From NCBI RefSeq assembly GCF_014201835.1, contig NZ_JACHFH010000008.1:1-64000 (forward strand): DNA of 64,000 bases, in the 5' to 3' direction. A model generated the notes under the pieces. The model worked only from the letters and a program-made list of their open reading frames with translations. It had not been told where the DNA came from and searched no databases. Positions 8,178 to 16,893 of this stretch are shown in pieces. How positions within the stretch are numbered: the first letter of the stretch is position 1; the number at the start of each line of letters is the position of its first letter. This DNA comes from Pectinatus brassicae (lineage in GTDB: Bacteria; Bacillota; Negativicutes; Selenomonadales; Selenomonadaceae). A program made the translations under genes and the position numbers.

Positions 8178-10304
8178 TTAATTTAACAATAGTTTGTGTT
8201 TTTCTTTCAAAAATTTTGTTAATATATTTTCTAATATTGTTTGTATTTCAGGGGATGAATTATTAATGATTGTTGTTGCAAAAAGCCAGTTATCAATCAA
8301 TGATTCGGAAATTGTGCCCATTGTTTCTCGGACTTCATCGGCACAGCTATCAGGGATTATCATGATAACTGCGGCAATAAAATTATTGTGTGTGTCGTCA
8401 GAAACTGCAGCAATTCCAGTTTTGCTGCGGATTACAGCAAAATGAGTTTGGGTAACAGCGGCTTGACAGTGTAATAAGATGATTTGTTGTTCATATAAAA
8501 GCGTGCTGCCGTATCGTTCCCGTTGTAATAATGCCGCAGCAATATTATTGGCAGTGGTTTTATCAGAACTAATTTTTTTACTTATAAACTCAATAATTTC
8601 TGCGATGGATAATGATTTTGCCAAATCATCAAAGATAAAATTATTTAATATCTGAAAAATACTATTTTGATATTGGATAAGATGGGGCAGATTTTCTGTT
8701 AATGATGTTTTTGCTATGAGCGGTAAAAAGTCATGATGATTTTTTTGCTTAAATACCGCTAAAAATTTATTTATTATTTCGATGTCGTTATTTTTTAATA
8801 ACGGATTGATTACAATTACGGGAATTGATGTGGCAGGAATAGGAACGGTAGAGATGATAAAATCAATTTGCTGTTTAATAAGTGTTTCAGCATTGATACG
8901 CAGTGCTGAAATAACTGCCGTAATTTCTATATTGGTAAATTCATGCTTCAAACGTGCAGCTAAAAGTTTGGAGGAACCAAGCCCGGTAGGGCAGGCAATT
9001 GCTGCATGATAATATGTTTGCTGACGTTTTTTCAGGTTTATATCTTCCAAAGCGGCACCGAGATGCATGGCAATATAGGCTGATTCTGATTCAGGAATAG
9101 GTTTATTAACAATGGGACTTAGTACGGCACTGCAGCAGATTTTGCTGAGCTGCATAAGGGGAGCATATTCTTCCTTGATATCATCAAGCAATGGATTACG
9201 AATTTCCATACCCATATGCAGACGGCTGATGGAAGGTCCCAGATGATTTACCAGTCCGATAAGAAGTTTATCGTTATGTTCCAGTTTTTGACCTGTCTCA
9301 GCTTGGGCGATTTTGATGATCTTTTTGGCAATTTGTACTAATTGAAAATTGGGAATAAAGGGAGTTGCTCCCGTATAGTATAAATTTCTTGTACCCAGTA
9401 AATGCATGGTAATATAGCCCATTTCTTCTACGGGTACGTCTAGGTTGAATATTTTTTTAATGCCAGCGGCGATTTTTTTACTGATGGTAAATTCATGTTT
9501 GGTAGAAATTTCCTGCAAAAAAGCATCATCAAAAGTAATTTGTTCATGCTGCTGCATACGCTGAATTGCCAAAGCTAAGTGAATTAATAGTGCTACATAA
9601 GCGTTGTCGGATAATTTGAATTTATATTCAGTTTCCACATTATGGATAACAATTTCTAATTTTGCCAGTATCTGTGTATCAACCAGATTTAAGAGACGTT
9701 TTTCAGACTGTATCTGGGATGAGTTTTCGGCCGTATTATGCGATAAAAGCTCATGCAATACTTCAACCAGATCGGCCTCGTTTATATTTTCATAGATATA
9801 ATGCAGAATTGCTTTGCGAATATCTTTTTCCCTGCCGGTAATATATACGCCAAGACCAGGTTTTCTTATAAGCGTAAGACTATGGTTGGTAAACCAGGCA
9901 TCCAGTTTATCAAGATCAGTACTTATTGTGCTTTCTGCTACATTAAGCTGGTTGGAAAGTTCAAATAATTTTATTGGTTCCTGATTTTGCAGTAAACGGG
10001 CAATTAAGAAATGGGCACGCTCCTTGGGTTCGTAAGCTATAATTTCAGGAGCATTAGTAAAAGCTTTTTTCAAATTACCAATAGCGGCAGCATTACCTGT
10101 GATGCAGATGCCTACACCTTGTTTTTTTTCTAGAAATACATTATATTTTGCTAATAATTTGTCAATTCTTGCAAGTTCACGAGTGATAGTCTTAGTACTT
10201 ACAGATAATTTATTAGCAATATCACCAACTGTGATAAAGTCTTTTTGCTCGCATAGGATAACAATAATGTTTTTTATGCGGCGGCTTATTTCTCCTCTAT
10301 GCAA
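8178..10304 (-). CDS. mtlR: MtlR-type PTS-regulated transcriptional activator of the mannitol operon
   Basis: A 708-residue multidomain regulator. Order: two N-terminal helix-turn-helix segments (within residues 1-150), two PTS-regulation domains with candidate phosphohistidines His242/His301 and His354/His414, an EIIB-like domain with Cys438 in IACPTGLGSSK, and a C-terminal EIIA-like domain with a histidine near 612. This is the architecture of MtlR activators, which sense mannitol uptake through phosphorylation by HPr and the mannitol EII proteins. The start is TTG at 10304 with a strong GGAGGG ribosome-binding site. It is first in the mtl unit, so it probably controls its own transcription or a promoter near mtlA. 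Confidence 0.92.
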   Translation of the reverse strand: MHRGEISRRIKNIIVILCEQKDFITVGDIANKLSVSTKTITRELARIDKLLAKYNVFLEKKQGVGICITGNAAAIGNLKKAFTNAPEIIAYEPKERAHFLIARLLQNQEPIKLFELSNQLNVAESTISTDLDKLDAWFTNHSLTLIRKPGLGVYITGREKDIRKAILHYIYENINEADLVEVLHELLSHNTAENSSQIQSEKRLLNLVDTQILAKLEIVIHNVETEYKFKLSDNAYVALLIHLALAIQRMQQHEQITFDDAFLQEISTKHEFTISKKIAAGIKKIFNLDVPVEEMGYITMHLLGTRNLYYTGATPFIPNFQLVQIAKKIIKIAQAETGQKLEHNDKLLIGLVNHLGPSISRLHMGMEIRNPLLDDIKEEYAPLMQLSKICCSAVLSPIVNKPIPESESAYIAMHLGAALEDINLKKRQQTYYHAAIACPTGLGSSKLLAARLKHEFTNIEITAVISALRINAETLIKQQIDFIISTVPIPATSIPVIVINPLLKNNDIEIINKFLAVFKQKNHHDFLPLIAKTSLTENLPHLIQYQNSIFQILNNFIFDDLAKSLSIAEIIEFISKKISSDKTTANNIAAALLQRERYGSTLLYEQQIILLHCQAAVTQTHFAVIRSKTGIAAVSDDTHNNFIAAVIMIIPDSCADEVRETMGTISESLIDNWLFATTIINNSSPEIQTILENILTKFLKEKHKLLLN

Positions 10305-10364
10305 TTTTACCCTCCTAATGATCAGTTAGAAGTAACCAGTTAAAAACTTAATTAAGTTACTTTT

Positions 10365-10393
10365 ATTATACGAGATAAATTTATGCTATACAA
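10365..10393 (-). promoter_or_regulatory. Probable sigma-70/A promoter of mtlR
   Basis: On the minus strand TTGTAT (10388-10393) and TATAAT (10365-10370) are 17 bases apart, about 60 bases before the mtlR start. Confidence 0.6.
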
Positions 10394-10440
10394 TTAAAAG
10401 ACATATTGATAAGTACTAATCTATTTAGGACAAAACTGAA

Positions 10441-10482
10441 TAATGCTATTTATTACTTATGGATAAAGAATAAATAGCATTA
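10441..10482 (-). terminator. Hairpin terminator after the HAD gene
   Basis: A 14-bp stem (10441-10454 with 10469-10482) containing AATGCTATTTATT and its complement. It lies about 30 bases past the HAD phosphatase stop. The T-run is weak on the minus strand. Confidence 0.55.
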
Positions 10483-10509
10483 TAAATAAAGGACTTTATG
10501 GAATTGTGC

Positions 10510-11148
10510 TTATAGTATAGAGATGTCTATATCGTTGACATCGTCAACAATTATATCAGTTATGCTAAGATCCTGGATACCGCTGCCGGGATTTTTAAAG
10601 CCGATACATTTCATGCCGGCACTTTTAGCAGCGGTAGCGCCGTTATGAGAATCTTCAAGAACAACGCAATCCACAGGAGTAACTGTGAGACGTTTAGCTG
10701 CTTCAAGATAAATATCAGGAGCGGGTTTGCCATGTTCTACTTCATCGCCGCTCAAAAGAAATTGGAAATAATGCGTTAAATTCAAATTGTCAATGCTCGC
10801 TTCAATGAATTCAATTGGTGAGGATGAGGCAACAGCAGCAGGAATATTGGCTGCCTGCAGCTGCTGCAGTAATTCGGGAATGCCAGATATTGGAACTAAT
10901 TGATTGGCATGTACATGGGCAACTAATTTGCCATTGTATTTTTTTACAGTATCATTAACCGATATGTCAAGATTGTAGTCACTTTTTATTTTTTCAAAAA
11001 TATGGTCGATGGTGAGACCGCATAATGAGGCTAAATAAGGTTCTTCAGCCTTAAGACCAAAGAGTGTCATCATTTCTACAATGATTTCATTATGCAGTGG
11101 TTCACTGTCCATTATTACGCCGTCCATATCAAAGATAAAAGCTTTCAT
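10510..11148 (-). CDS. HAD-superfamily hydrolase, beta-phosphoglucomutase/phosphatase type
   Basis: A 212-residue HAD protein. Motif I is FDMDGVIMDSEP with the nucleophile and acid/base aspartates (Asp7, Asp9). Motif II is the serine in AVASSSPIEF, motif III the lysine in GDEVEHGKPAPDIY, and motif IV the VLEDSHNG aspartate. The helical cap lies between motifs I and II, as in beta-phosphoglucomutase and sugar-phosphate phosphatases. The substrate cannot be read from the sequence. A good GGAGG precedes the start. Only about 31 bases separate the start from a strong terminator hairpin at 11180-11207, so its promoter is not obvious; before the transposon arrived it lay directly downstream of glmS and may have relied on read-through. 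Confidence 0.88.
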   Translation of the reverse strand: MKAFIFDMDGVIMDSEPLHNEIIVEMMTLFGLKAEEPYLASLCGLTIDHIFEKIKSDYNLDISVNDTVKKYNGKLVAHVHANQLVPISGIPELLQQLQAANIPAAVASSSPIEFIEASIDNLNLTHYFQFLLSGDEVEHGKPAPDIYLEAAKRLTVTPVDCVVLEDSHNGATAAKSAGMKCIGFKNPGSGIQDLSITDIIVDDVNDIDISIL

Positions 11149-11179
11149 TAAAAATCCTCCTAAGGATAATAAAAATAAA

Positions 11180-11207
11180 AGACTGCCGTAGAAAACTGCG
11201 GCAGTCT
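11180..11207 (-). terminator. Terminator that originally followed glmS, now cut off by the transposon
   Basis: The stem AGACTGCCGTAG (11180-11191) pairs with CTGCGGCAGTCT (11196-11207) around AAAA, with one G-T pair. On the minus strand it is followed by TTTTATTTTTATT. Half of the stem (the last 7 bases) is repeated beside glmS at 25101-25107, which shows that this is the old glmS terminator. Confidence 0.85.
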
Positions 11208-11232
11208 AAAAATAACAAGAAAATTGAGCACA
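11201..11232 (+). repeat. Left copy of the 32-bp direct repeat bordering the Tn7-like element
   Basis: GCAGTCT, five A's, then TAACAAGAAAATTGAGCACA. It abuts the TGT of the left end exactly and matches 25101-25132 at 31 of 32 positions, the difference being A versus G at the eighth base. Confidence 0.95.
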
Positions 11233-11376
11233 TGTAACATTACAAAACAGTTTGATTAAAATATACTAAAAAATATTATCAATTAATATATATAATGAAG
11301 TATTTGAACAAAATAGTTTGATTGAATTTTTACGGATATAAAACAATATTATTTTGTACAAATAATATTGATCAAT
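11233..11376 (+). promoter_or_regulatory. Left transposon end with spaced TnsB-type binding sites
   Basis: Sites matching ACAAAAYAGTTTGATYRAA lie at 11241-11261 and 11308-11328, with a weaker one at 11358-11376. The wide spacing is typical of Tn7 left ends. Confidence 0.8.
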
Positions 11377-11451
11377 ACAATACGATATTAGGCCACATTA
11401 ATATAGTATTGTTATTTAATTATATTACATCAATATAATATCGTTATTTAG

Positions 11452-11690
11452 TTATTTTATCAATCCTATTTCGGATAAAAAACGAGATGTTTTTTTATTC
11501 CAACCATAATATGATTTTGAATATGACAAAAATAAACTTTTTTTAGTTCTAGTAATTGCTACAAAACAGTTTCGTCGATCTTCTTCCATTTCTCTGCTTG
11601 AATTTCCCTTTTTTATACTTTGAAAAGAGGGGAGTTCATCTTCTACTAGACCAATTAAAAAAACATAACAAATAGTTATCTCTATAAGTT
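11452..11690 (-). pseudogene. C-terminal remnant of a UvrD/Rep-like superfamily I helicase
   Basis: Reading the minus strand from about 11690 to the TAA at 11452-11454 gives FLIGLVEDELPSF, then EEDRRNCFVAITRTKKSLF. The first matches the VxxxGLxEGxLP segment and the second helicase motif VI (E-x-RR-L-x-Y-V-A-x-T-R-A) of UvrD/Rep/PcrA helicases. The frame breaks up upstream of the first block and no start codon or ATPase domain is present. It is the remains of a full helicase gene, perhaps cargo lost from the left end of the transposon. Similar helicases occur in several phage-defence loci, but that link is only a possibility here. Confidence 0.75.
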
Positions 11691-11840
11691 TTGCAAAAGG
11701 CTATTATTTTGTCTAGATTAATATCTATAGATGTGGTTATCTAATACATATCTTTGGGATTGATACTTAGAGAAATAGCCTGTTGACCTTTTTGTAAAGT
11801 GAATGATTTTATCAACTGGTACAATGTAAATATTATTTAA

Positions 11841-13010
11841 TTATTCTATTAGAGAACTGGATTTTTTTCCTGAAGTTGGAACAGAGATTGGATTAGTTCC
11901 ATTAACCGTAAGGTGACCTGAGATACTAATGGTTTTTGCTACTATTGAACCATTAACCGTTACATTTCCTGTTATTTTTACATTTCCTTTAGGTGCATAT
12001 ATAATTCCATCTATAGTTGTGTTCCCACTAATTGTTATTGCATCATTAGCATTGGACAAAGAATAAATAGCTAACTGCTGTTGGTTAGTGTTATCTGCAG
12101 CTGTTAGATTTCCACTAATCGTTATTGTTCCATTTACTAATAATTGACCAGTACTACTAATTGTATTGTTACTACTTATTTTTACATCGTCATTAACATA
12201 TATTGCCCCAGATAGTGTGCTGTTTTTCCACTTTGGATCTTTCGTATAGGATTGTCCAACTGCTTCTGCATTTGTTTGTATTTCGTTTGCAAAATCTGGC
12301 ATAGGAATATTAGTTACATTACTACTATTTTGTGTGGATGAACTAACGGTTGAACTACCGGATATTAGAATATTTCCATGGGCAGTTACAGAAGTAACAG
12401 AAGAACTACCACCTAATGTTATATTACCAACTGCTTCTGCATTTCCCAAGAGAGATGCATTCCCAGAAATTTCTAAATTTTGATTAGAGTGAGCATTTCC
12501 AGTTACATGGGTATTGCCAGATATTGTTAATGGATCAGTTGAACTCCCAGAAAATAAAGAGTAGGCAAATGGTCCTGATGGAATATTTGTCATTTGGGCA
12601 GTCGCTCTAGCTGAAATAGTATAAGTGTTAGTACCTGTAAGTAGCTGAATAAAATAAGTTTTAACATTTTTACTAACATTTACAATAATCATTGTACTAG
12701 GATCATATGTTGTTCCTGTTTTTTTTATAGTAGTAGGATAAGTAACTGTAATACTTTCATCGGACTTACTGTTTAAATTAATATATTTTTGAGCTTCTGC
12801 TTCAGCTTCAATATGATTTGTAGCAGAAACAATATACATTGCACCAGCTGCAGCACCTGCATCAGCCATGTTCTGTAGGTATGATTTTTGATAATATAAA
12901 TTCCCTAGATCTATAGCTAATCCTGCCATGCCTAATAAAATAGGAAGTGTCAATGCAAATAATACGATCATTTGTCCATTTTTTTGTTTCAAATATTTAA
13001 ATATATTCAT
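11841..13010 (-). CDS. TadG/Flp-type envelope protein with beta-solenoid-like repeats (transposon cargo)
   Basis: A 389-residue protein. The N-terminus KQKNGQMIVLFALTLPILLG followed by MAGLAIDLGNLYYQKSYLQN matches the TadG/TadE N-terminal region of Flp pilus assembly proteins: a short cytoplasmic lead, one membrane helix, then an outward-facing domain. From about residue 165 on the sequence consists of short Gly/Asn/Ser/Thr-rich units (ISGNTHVTG, EISGNASLLG, ITISGNLTA, VKITGNVTVNG) that suggest a right-handed beta-helix or bactofilin-like stack. GGAG precedes the ATG. No other tad genes (TadA ATPase, prepilin peptidase) are present. It lies beside three c-di-GMP signalling genes. Surface display is inferred, not shown. 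Confidence 0.75.
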   Translation of the reverse strand: MNIFKYLKQKNGQMIVLFALTLPILLGMAGLAIDLGNLYYQKSYLQNMADAGAAAGAMYIVSATNHIEAEAEAQKYINLNSKSDESITVTYPTTIKKTGTTYDPSTMIIVNVSKNVKTYFIQLLTGTNTYTISARATAQMTNIPSGPFAYSLFSGSSTDPLTISGNTHVTGNAHSNQNLEISGNASLLGNAEAVGNITLGGSSSVTSVTAHGNILISGSSTVSSSTQNSSNVTNIPMPDFANEIQTNAEAVGQSYTKDPKWKNSTLSGAIYVNDDVKISSNNTISSTGQLLVNGTITISGNLTAADNTNQQQLAIYSLSNANDAITISGNTTIDGIIYAPKGNVKITGNVTVNGSIVAKTISISGHLTVNGTNPISVPTSGKKSSSLIE

Positions 13011-13067
13011 AATATTTACTCCATATAATTAAAAGTTAACTATGTAGGTATATTAATAAAATGTATT

Positions 13068-13976
13068 TTAACTGCAATATATTTTGTTGCGACCTGAATT
13101 TTTTGCTTTATATAAATTTTCATCAGCTATTCTAAGTGCATCTAGTACATTAATAGTTTCATTTTTTAAAATATAACCACCAAAACTAGATGTTATTGAT
13201 ATGATTCCGGCAGAAGTATCAAATTTTTCATTTTCAATAGATTGTCTAATATGCTCAATTAGTGAAGGAATCGATTCTTTTTTTGCATATTTTATACAAA
13301 TTAAAAATTCTTCGCCACCATATCGTGCAACCCAATCTTGATTTTTACGTGTATTATTAACTAATATATTAGCAAATTTTTTTATAACCTCATCTCCTAC
13401 TAAATGACCATAATTATCATTTATTTTTTTAAAATAATCAATATCAGTCAAAACTATTGCTAAAGTAAATTTGTTTTTTATGGAATCAAGTATATCTATT
13501 GGTAATCTTTCAATGATATATTTTCTGTTATATACTTGAGTAAGCTCATCACGAATAACTATATCATTTAATTTTTCAATAGTTTTTTTTAATGAATAAT
13601 TTTCCAATGAGCCTATATTTGCAGGAGAAATACTATCTAATAATTTTTGTCCAGTGATATCTTTAACCAATTCTATCACTAATGAAGAATTATCTAATTT
13701 TAATGGTATTGCTGTAATGATAAAAATTTTTCCAGAATTTTCTTCGAATTTAATAAGAGAAGTGTCTTCATTAATTGCTCTCATTGATATACAATTTTTG
13801 CAAGGGGAATAACTGTTCCAAATTGCATGACATGGTAGTTTATTACTTGAATGTATATCATTTTTATTTTCAATATTATATATTTTTTTTTCCACAGGAT
13901 TTATTATTCTAACTGTATCAAAATAAAAGTCTAATGTTTTTATGTCATCTAATATTTTTTGAGGTATTTTTATCAT
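13068..13976 (-). CDS. PAS-GGDEF diguanylate cyclase (transposon cargo)
   Basis: About 302 residues from the ATG at 13976, which has GGAGAT upstream; a longer frame from 14039 lacks a good site. The N-terminal sensor has the cysteine-rich CHAIWNSYSPCKNC pattern found in some PAS domains. The C-terminal half is a GGDEF domain: DELTQVYNRKYI, LTDIDYFKKINDNYGH and the active loop RYGGEEFLICI. The metal and substrate residues look intact, so c-di-GMP synthesis is expected. The inhibitory RxxD site is altered to KNQD, suggesting loss of product feedback. It is divergent from the EAL-HDOD gene at 14180 and followed by the TadG-like gene on the same strand. Confidence 0.85.
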   Translation of the reverse strand: MIKIPQKILDDIKTLDFYFDTVRIINPVEKKIYNIENKNDIHSSNKLPCHAIWNSYSPCKNCISMRAINEDTSLIKFEENSGKIFIITAIPLKLDNSSLVIELVKDITGQKLLDSISPANIGSLENYSLKKTIEKLNDIVIRDELTQVYNRKYIIERLPIDILDSIKNKFTLAIVLTDIDYFKKINDNYGHLVGDEVIKKFANILVNNTRKNQDWVARYGGEEFLICIKYAKKESIPSLIEHIRQSIENEKFDTSAGIISITSSFGGYILKNETINVLDALRIADENLYKAKNSGRNKIYCS

Positions 13977-14179
13977 AAAATGCTTATCTCCTATCTTTGC
14001 ATAGAGTTTAAATATATTTAAAATTCTATAAGAAAGCATTAATACCTGCGTAATTTATGTATATATTTAGTTTTCCATTTTTTGTTATTTTCTTTATTTT
14101 AGAGGTATATCACTTTTCTTGAAGAAAAAGGATATAAGTAAAAAAAATTAATTGTTTTCTTTAAAAGGGAGAAAATACT

Positions 14180-15403
14180 TTGAGAAATAATTTTATTGCG
14201 CGACAGCCAATTTTTAATAAAAACAAACAGGTTTTTGGATATGAACTATTATTTCGTTCTTCAGCACATTCTCAAAATGATAATATATTTGATAATGATA
14301 GAGCAACTTTACAAGTATTAGAAGATAGTTTATTAGGAACAGGGATTACTAGGTTGACTAATAGAAAAATTGCATTTATCAATTTTCCTACTAATATTTT
14401 ATTGGCTCCATTTATATTAAATTTACCAAAAGATATACTAATAATTGAAATATTAGAAACCGTATTACCTTCTACTGATATTATTATTCAATGTAAAAAA
14501 TTAAAAATGGCAGGATTCTCTTTGGCATTAGATGATTTTTCTACATTATCAGTAAACACAGAGTTGTTGCCATTCGTTGATTATGTAAAAGTCGATTTTC
14601 GAGTTACTAACCGTCATGAACGTAGAGAATTTATAAAAAAATATAAACAGTATAATATTGTTTTTTTAGCAGAAAAAGTTGAAACTTATGATGAATTTAA
14701 AGAAGCAATTCATGATGGTTATAGTTTGTTTCAAGGTTATTTTTTCAGTAAACCTGAGGTGCTTATTACTAAAGCAGTTAATTTAATTAGTAAAACTACC
14801 TTTCAATTTATGCGTGAGCTAATGATGGAAGAACCGAATTTCAATAAATTAGAATCTATTTTATCTCATGATGTTTCGTTATCCTATAAAATTTTAAGAT
14901 TTATTAATTCTTCCTATTTTGGGTTTAGTAGAAAAATAACATCTATACGTCAAGCATTAATGCTTTTAGGCAAAGATGGACTTTATAAATGGTCTTCTTT
15001 ATTTATTCTTAGTAGTTATATAAAAAATAAACCATCGGAATTACTGGTACTTTCATTAGTACGAGCTAGATTTGCGGAATTAATTGCTGAACAATTACAG
15101 CAAGAAAATCCAAATGAATTTTTTCTTGCTGGAATGTTTTCACTTTTAGATGCTTTTTTTGATTGTCCTTTAGATGTTATTCTAGAAAATTTGCCAATAC
15201 ATGATGAAGTAAAACAGGGAATAAAATTTAGTAATAATATTATAGGTAAAGTTATGAGTTTAGTAGCTGCTTGTGAAAAGGCAGACTGGAATAAATGTGC
15301 TCAGTTGAGTGAGAAATTACATATTCCTTATCCTATTTTACTAAACAAATATAACCAAGCACAGCAATGGAGTTATGTTGACTCTATTGTCTTAAATATT
15401 TAA
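14180..15403 (+). CDS. EAL-HDOD (YuxH-type) signalling protein (transposon cargo)
   Basis: A 407-residue protein starting at TTG 14180 with GGGAGA upstream. Residues 1 to about 195 form an EAL-like domain beginning IARQPIFNKNKQVFGYELLF; the EAL triad is replaced by ELL, and the later motifs (ALDDF, DYVKVDF, LAEKVET) are only partly kept, so c-di-GMP hydrolysis is unlikely and binding is possible. From about 200 on there is an HDOD domain (LSHDVSLSYKILRFINSSYF, then SIRQALMLLGKDGLYKW). This pairing is known from YuxH/CdgJ proteins that act in motility and surface behaviour. It stands next to two GGDEF genes within the transposon. Confidence 0.88.
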   Translation: MRNNFIARQPIFNKNKQVFGYELLFRSSAHSQNDNIFDNDRATLQVLEDSLLGTGITRLTNRKIAFINFPTNILLAPFILNLPKDILIIEILETVLPSTDIIIQCKKLKMAGFSLALDDFSTLSVNTELLPFVDYVKVDFRVTNRHERREFIKKYKQYNIVFLAEKVETYDEFKEAIHDGYSLFQGYFFSKPEVLITKAVNLISKTTFQFMRELMMEEPNFNKLESILSHDVSLSYKILRFINSSYFGFSRKITSIRQALMLLGKDGLYKWSSLFILSSYIKNKPSELLVLSLVRARFAELIAEQLQQENPNEFFLAGMFSLLDAFFDCPLDVILENLPIHDEVKQGIKFSNNIIGKVMSLVAACEKADWNKCAQLSEKLHIPYPILLNKYNQAQQWSYVDSIVLNI

Positions 15404-15433
15404 CTATATAAAATATAAAAAGGAGAGGTAAAA

Positions 15434-16368
15434 ATGCAACTACCATCACGATTTTCAGGAACCAGCATTGGAGCTCATATAAAGTTGCAAAAAATTTATT
15501 TGAAGCAGCATATATTGTAGATAAAGAAGGCACTGTTTTATTTTGGAATGATATGGCTACAGAAGTTACAGGATATGATTATGCTTCAGCAATTGGGAAA
15601 AAATGTAAAGATCATTTATTAATGCATTTTGATGAAGATGGCAACTCTTGCTGTGAAAATAAGTGTCCTGCAAAGAAAGCACTAGAAATACAGGATGTAT
15701 TTCAATCAAACTTTACAATGCATCATCAAGATGGACATGTTATTCCTGTAGAAGTAAGATGTATTCCATTAACGGATGACTCAAATAATATTATTGGCGT
15801 TATAGAATTATTTAGGAAACTACAAAGTGCAACATCGACAGTAAAAGATTCTGTTGTAAATGGTTTAGTTCAAATTGCATATACTGATCCAGTTACAAAT
15901 ATTCCTAATAGACAATATATGGATCAAAAATTACGAATGCTTTTATTAGAATCGATAAAATCTACAAAGGACATATCTCTAGGTATATTAATTATTGATA
16001 TACGAAATCTCGTAGATTTTAATAGTTATGGGGGAATAACTTTAGGAAATTTATTATTAAAAGTTGTAGCTAAATCAATTTTTGAAATAATCCAATTAGA
16101 ATCTGGTAGTTTTCTTGCTCGTTGGTACGGAGGAACTTTTATAGTATTTATTAATACAAATAAGAACACTATATTAATGAATTGGGCAAATAAATTAAAA
16201 TTAGCACTTGATCATTCTTTTGTCCCTGCTTGGGAAGATATTCAGATTGATTCACGTATTTATGGGACAATTGTAAATAATGGTGAAACTTTTGAGAAAA
16301 TAACAACTCGATTGGAAAAACAATGGTCTAAATGTAAAAATAGTACAGAAACGATAAATGTTTTTTAA
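15434..16368 (+). pseudogene. PAS plus degenerate GGDEF protein with a frameshift near its start (transposon cargo)
   Basis: The gene begins with AGGAGAGG and ATG at 15434, giving MQLPSRFSGTSIGAHIK, but that frame stops after 24 codons. In the neighbouring frame the protein continues without loss: KVAKNLFEAAYIVDKEGTV and then a PAS domain with SCCENKCPAKKAL. One base missing from the AAA run at 15481-15483 would explain it. The GGDEF part has TDPVTNIPNRQYMDQ, but the active loop is RWYGGTFIVF, so cyclase activity is not expected. Translation from the internal ATG at 15553 has no ribosome-binding site. A sequencing error, true decay or slippage at the A-run are all possible. Confidence 0.7.
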
Positions 16369-16407
16369 CTGATGAATTATCAAGTTAAGTGCGACAGTTC
16401 GTGTAAA

Positions 16408-16513
16408 AAAGACAGGAATAGGTCTTTTACAACCAAATATTTTCTTGGTTGTGAATTAATTAAAAACATTTTTCTATTAAATCAGAAGTTTCTACTTTAT
16501 AAAGGCCTGTCTT
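16408..16513. repeat. Nested inverted repeats in the cargo-tnsE gap
   Basis: AAAAAGACAGG at the left pairs with CCTGTCTTTTT at the right of this span. Inside, ACAACCAA (16430s) pairs with TTGGTTGT, and a competing small hairpin AAAAGAC / GTCTTTT is possible at the left. The plus-strand end has a T-run. It could be a terminator-antiterminator pair, the ends of a lost insertion, or a structured RNA. The rest of 16369-16893 shows no convincing gene. Confidence 0.5.
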
Positions 16514-16790
16514 TTTAGAACATAACGATCATAGTAATTTGTTAGTCTTTTCATTATTAGCAGCTCTTAGGAGTGGTAAGAAACTGCAAAATATATAACA
16601 ATTCCGAGAGTGTTGTTGAGTTTCTGATGGCAGGTGAATTCCGTGCCGCAAGCTGTTTTAACTGTTTTAAAAGATTACAAAGATAATAATGAACGAATAT
16701 AAGAAATTGATTTTTGCGTACTATGTTAAGAATCATTTGGTATTTTTAATTAGGTATATTTTTATGGATGCTTTTTTTTCTTTTTTGCCG

Positions 16791-16836
16791 AAGAATAATC
16801 TTCATTTTATATGAAGATTATTCTTTGAGCGTTTTT
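16791..16836 (+). terminator. Strong hairpin downstream of the tns operon
   Basis: A 14-bp perfect stem AAGAATAATCTTCA (16791-16804) / TGAAGATTATTCTT (16812-16825), followed on the plus strand by TGAGCGTTTTTATTT. It would stop plus-strand transcripts from the cargo before they enter tnsE in antisense, and may fold in the tnsE 3' end as well. Confidence 0.65.
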
Positions 16837-16893
16837 ATTTGTCATACTTTATTTTACAATCTAAGATTCAATAAAATAAACTTATAATTCAAG

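Noticed and set aside
16620-16700. Short frame with MAGEFRAASCFNCF in the cargo-tnsE gap
   Set aside because: Only 19 codons, no ribosome-binding site and no known match; could be gene debris but cannot be supported.
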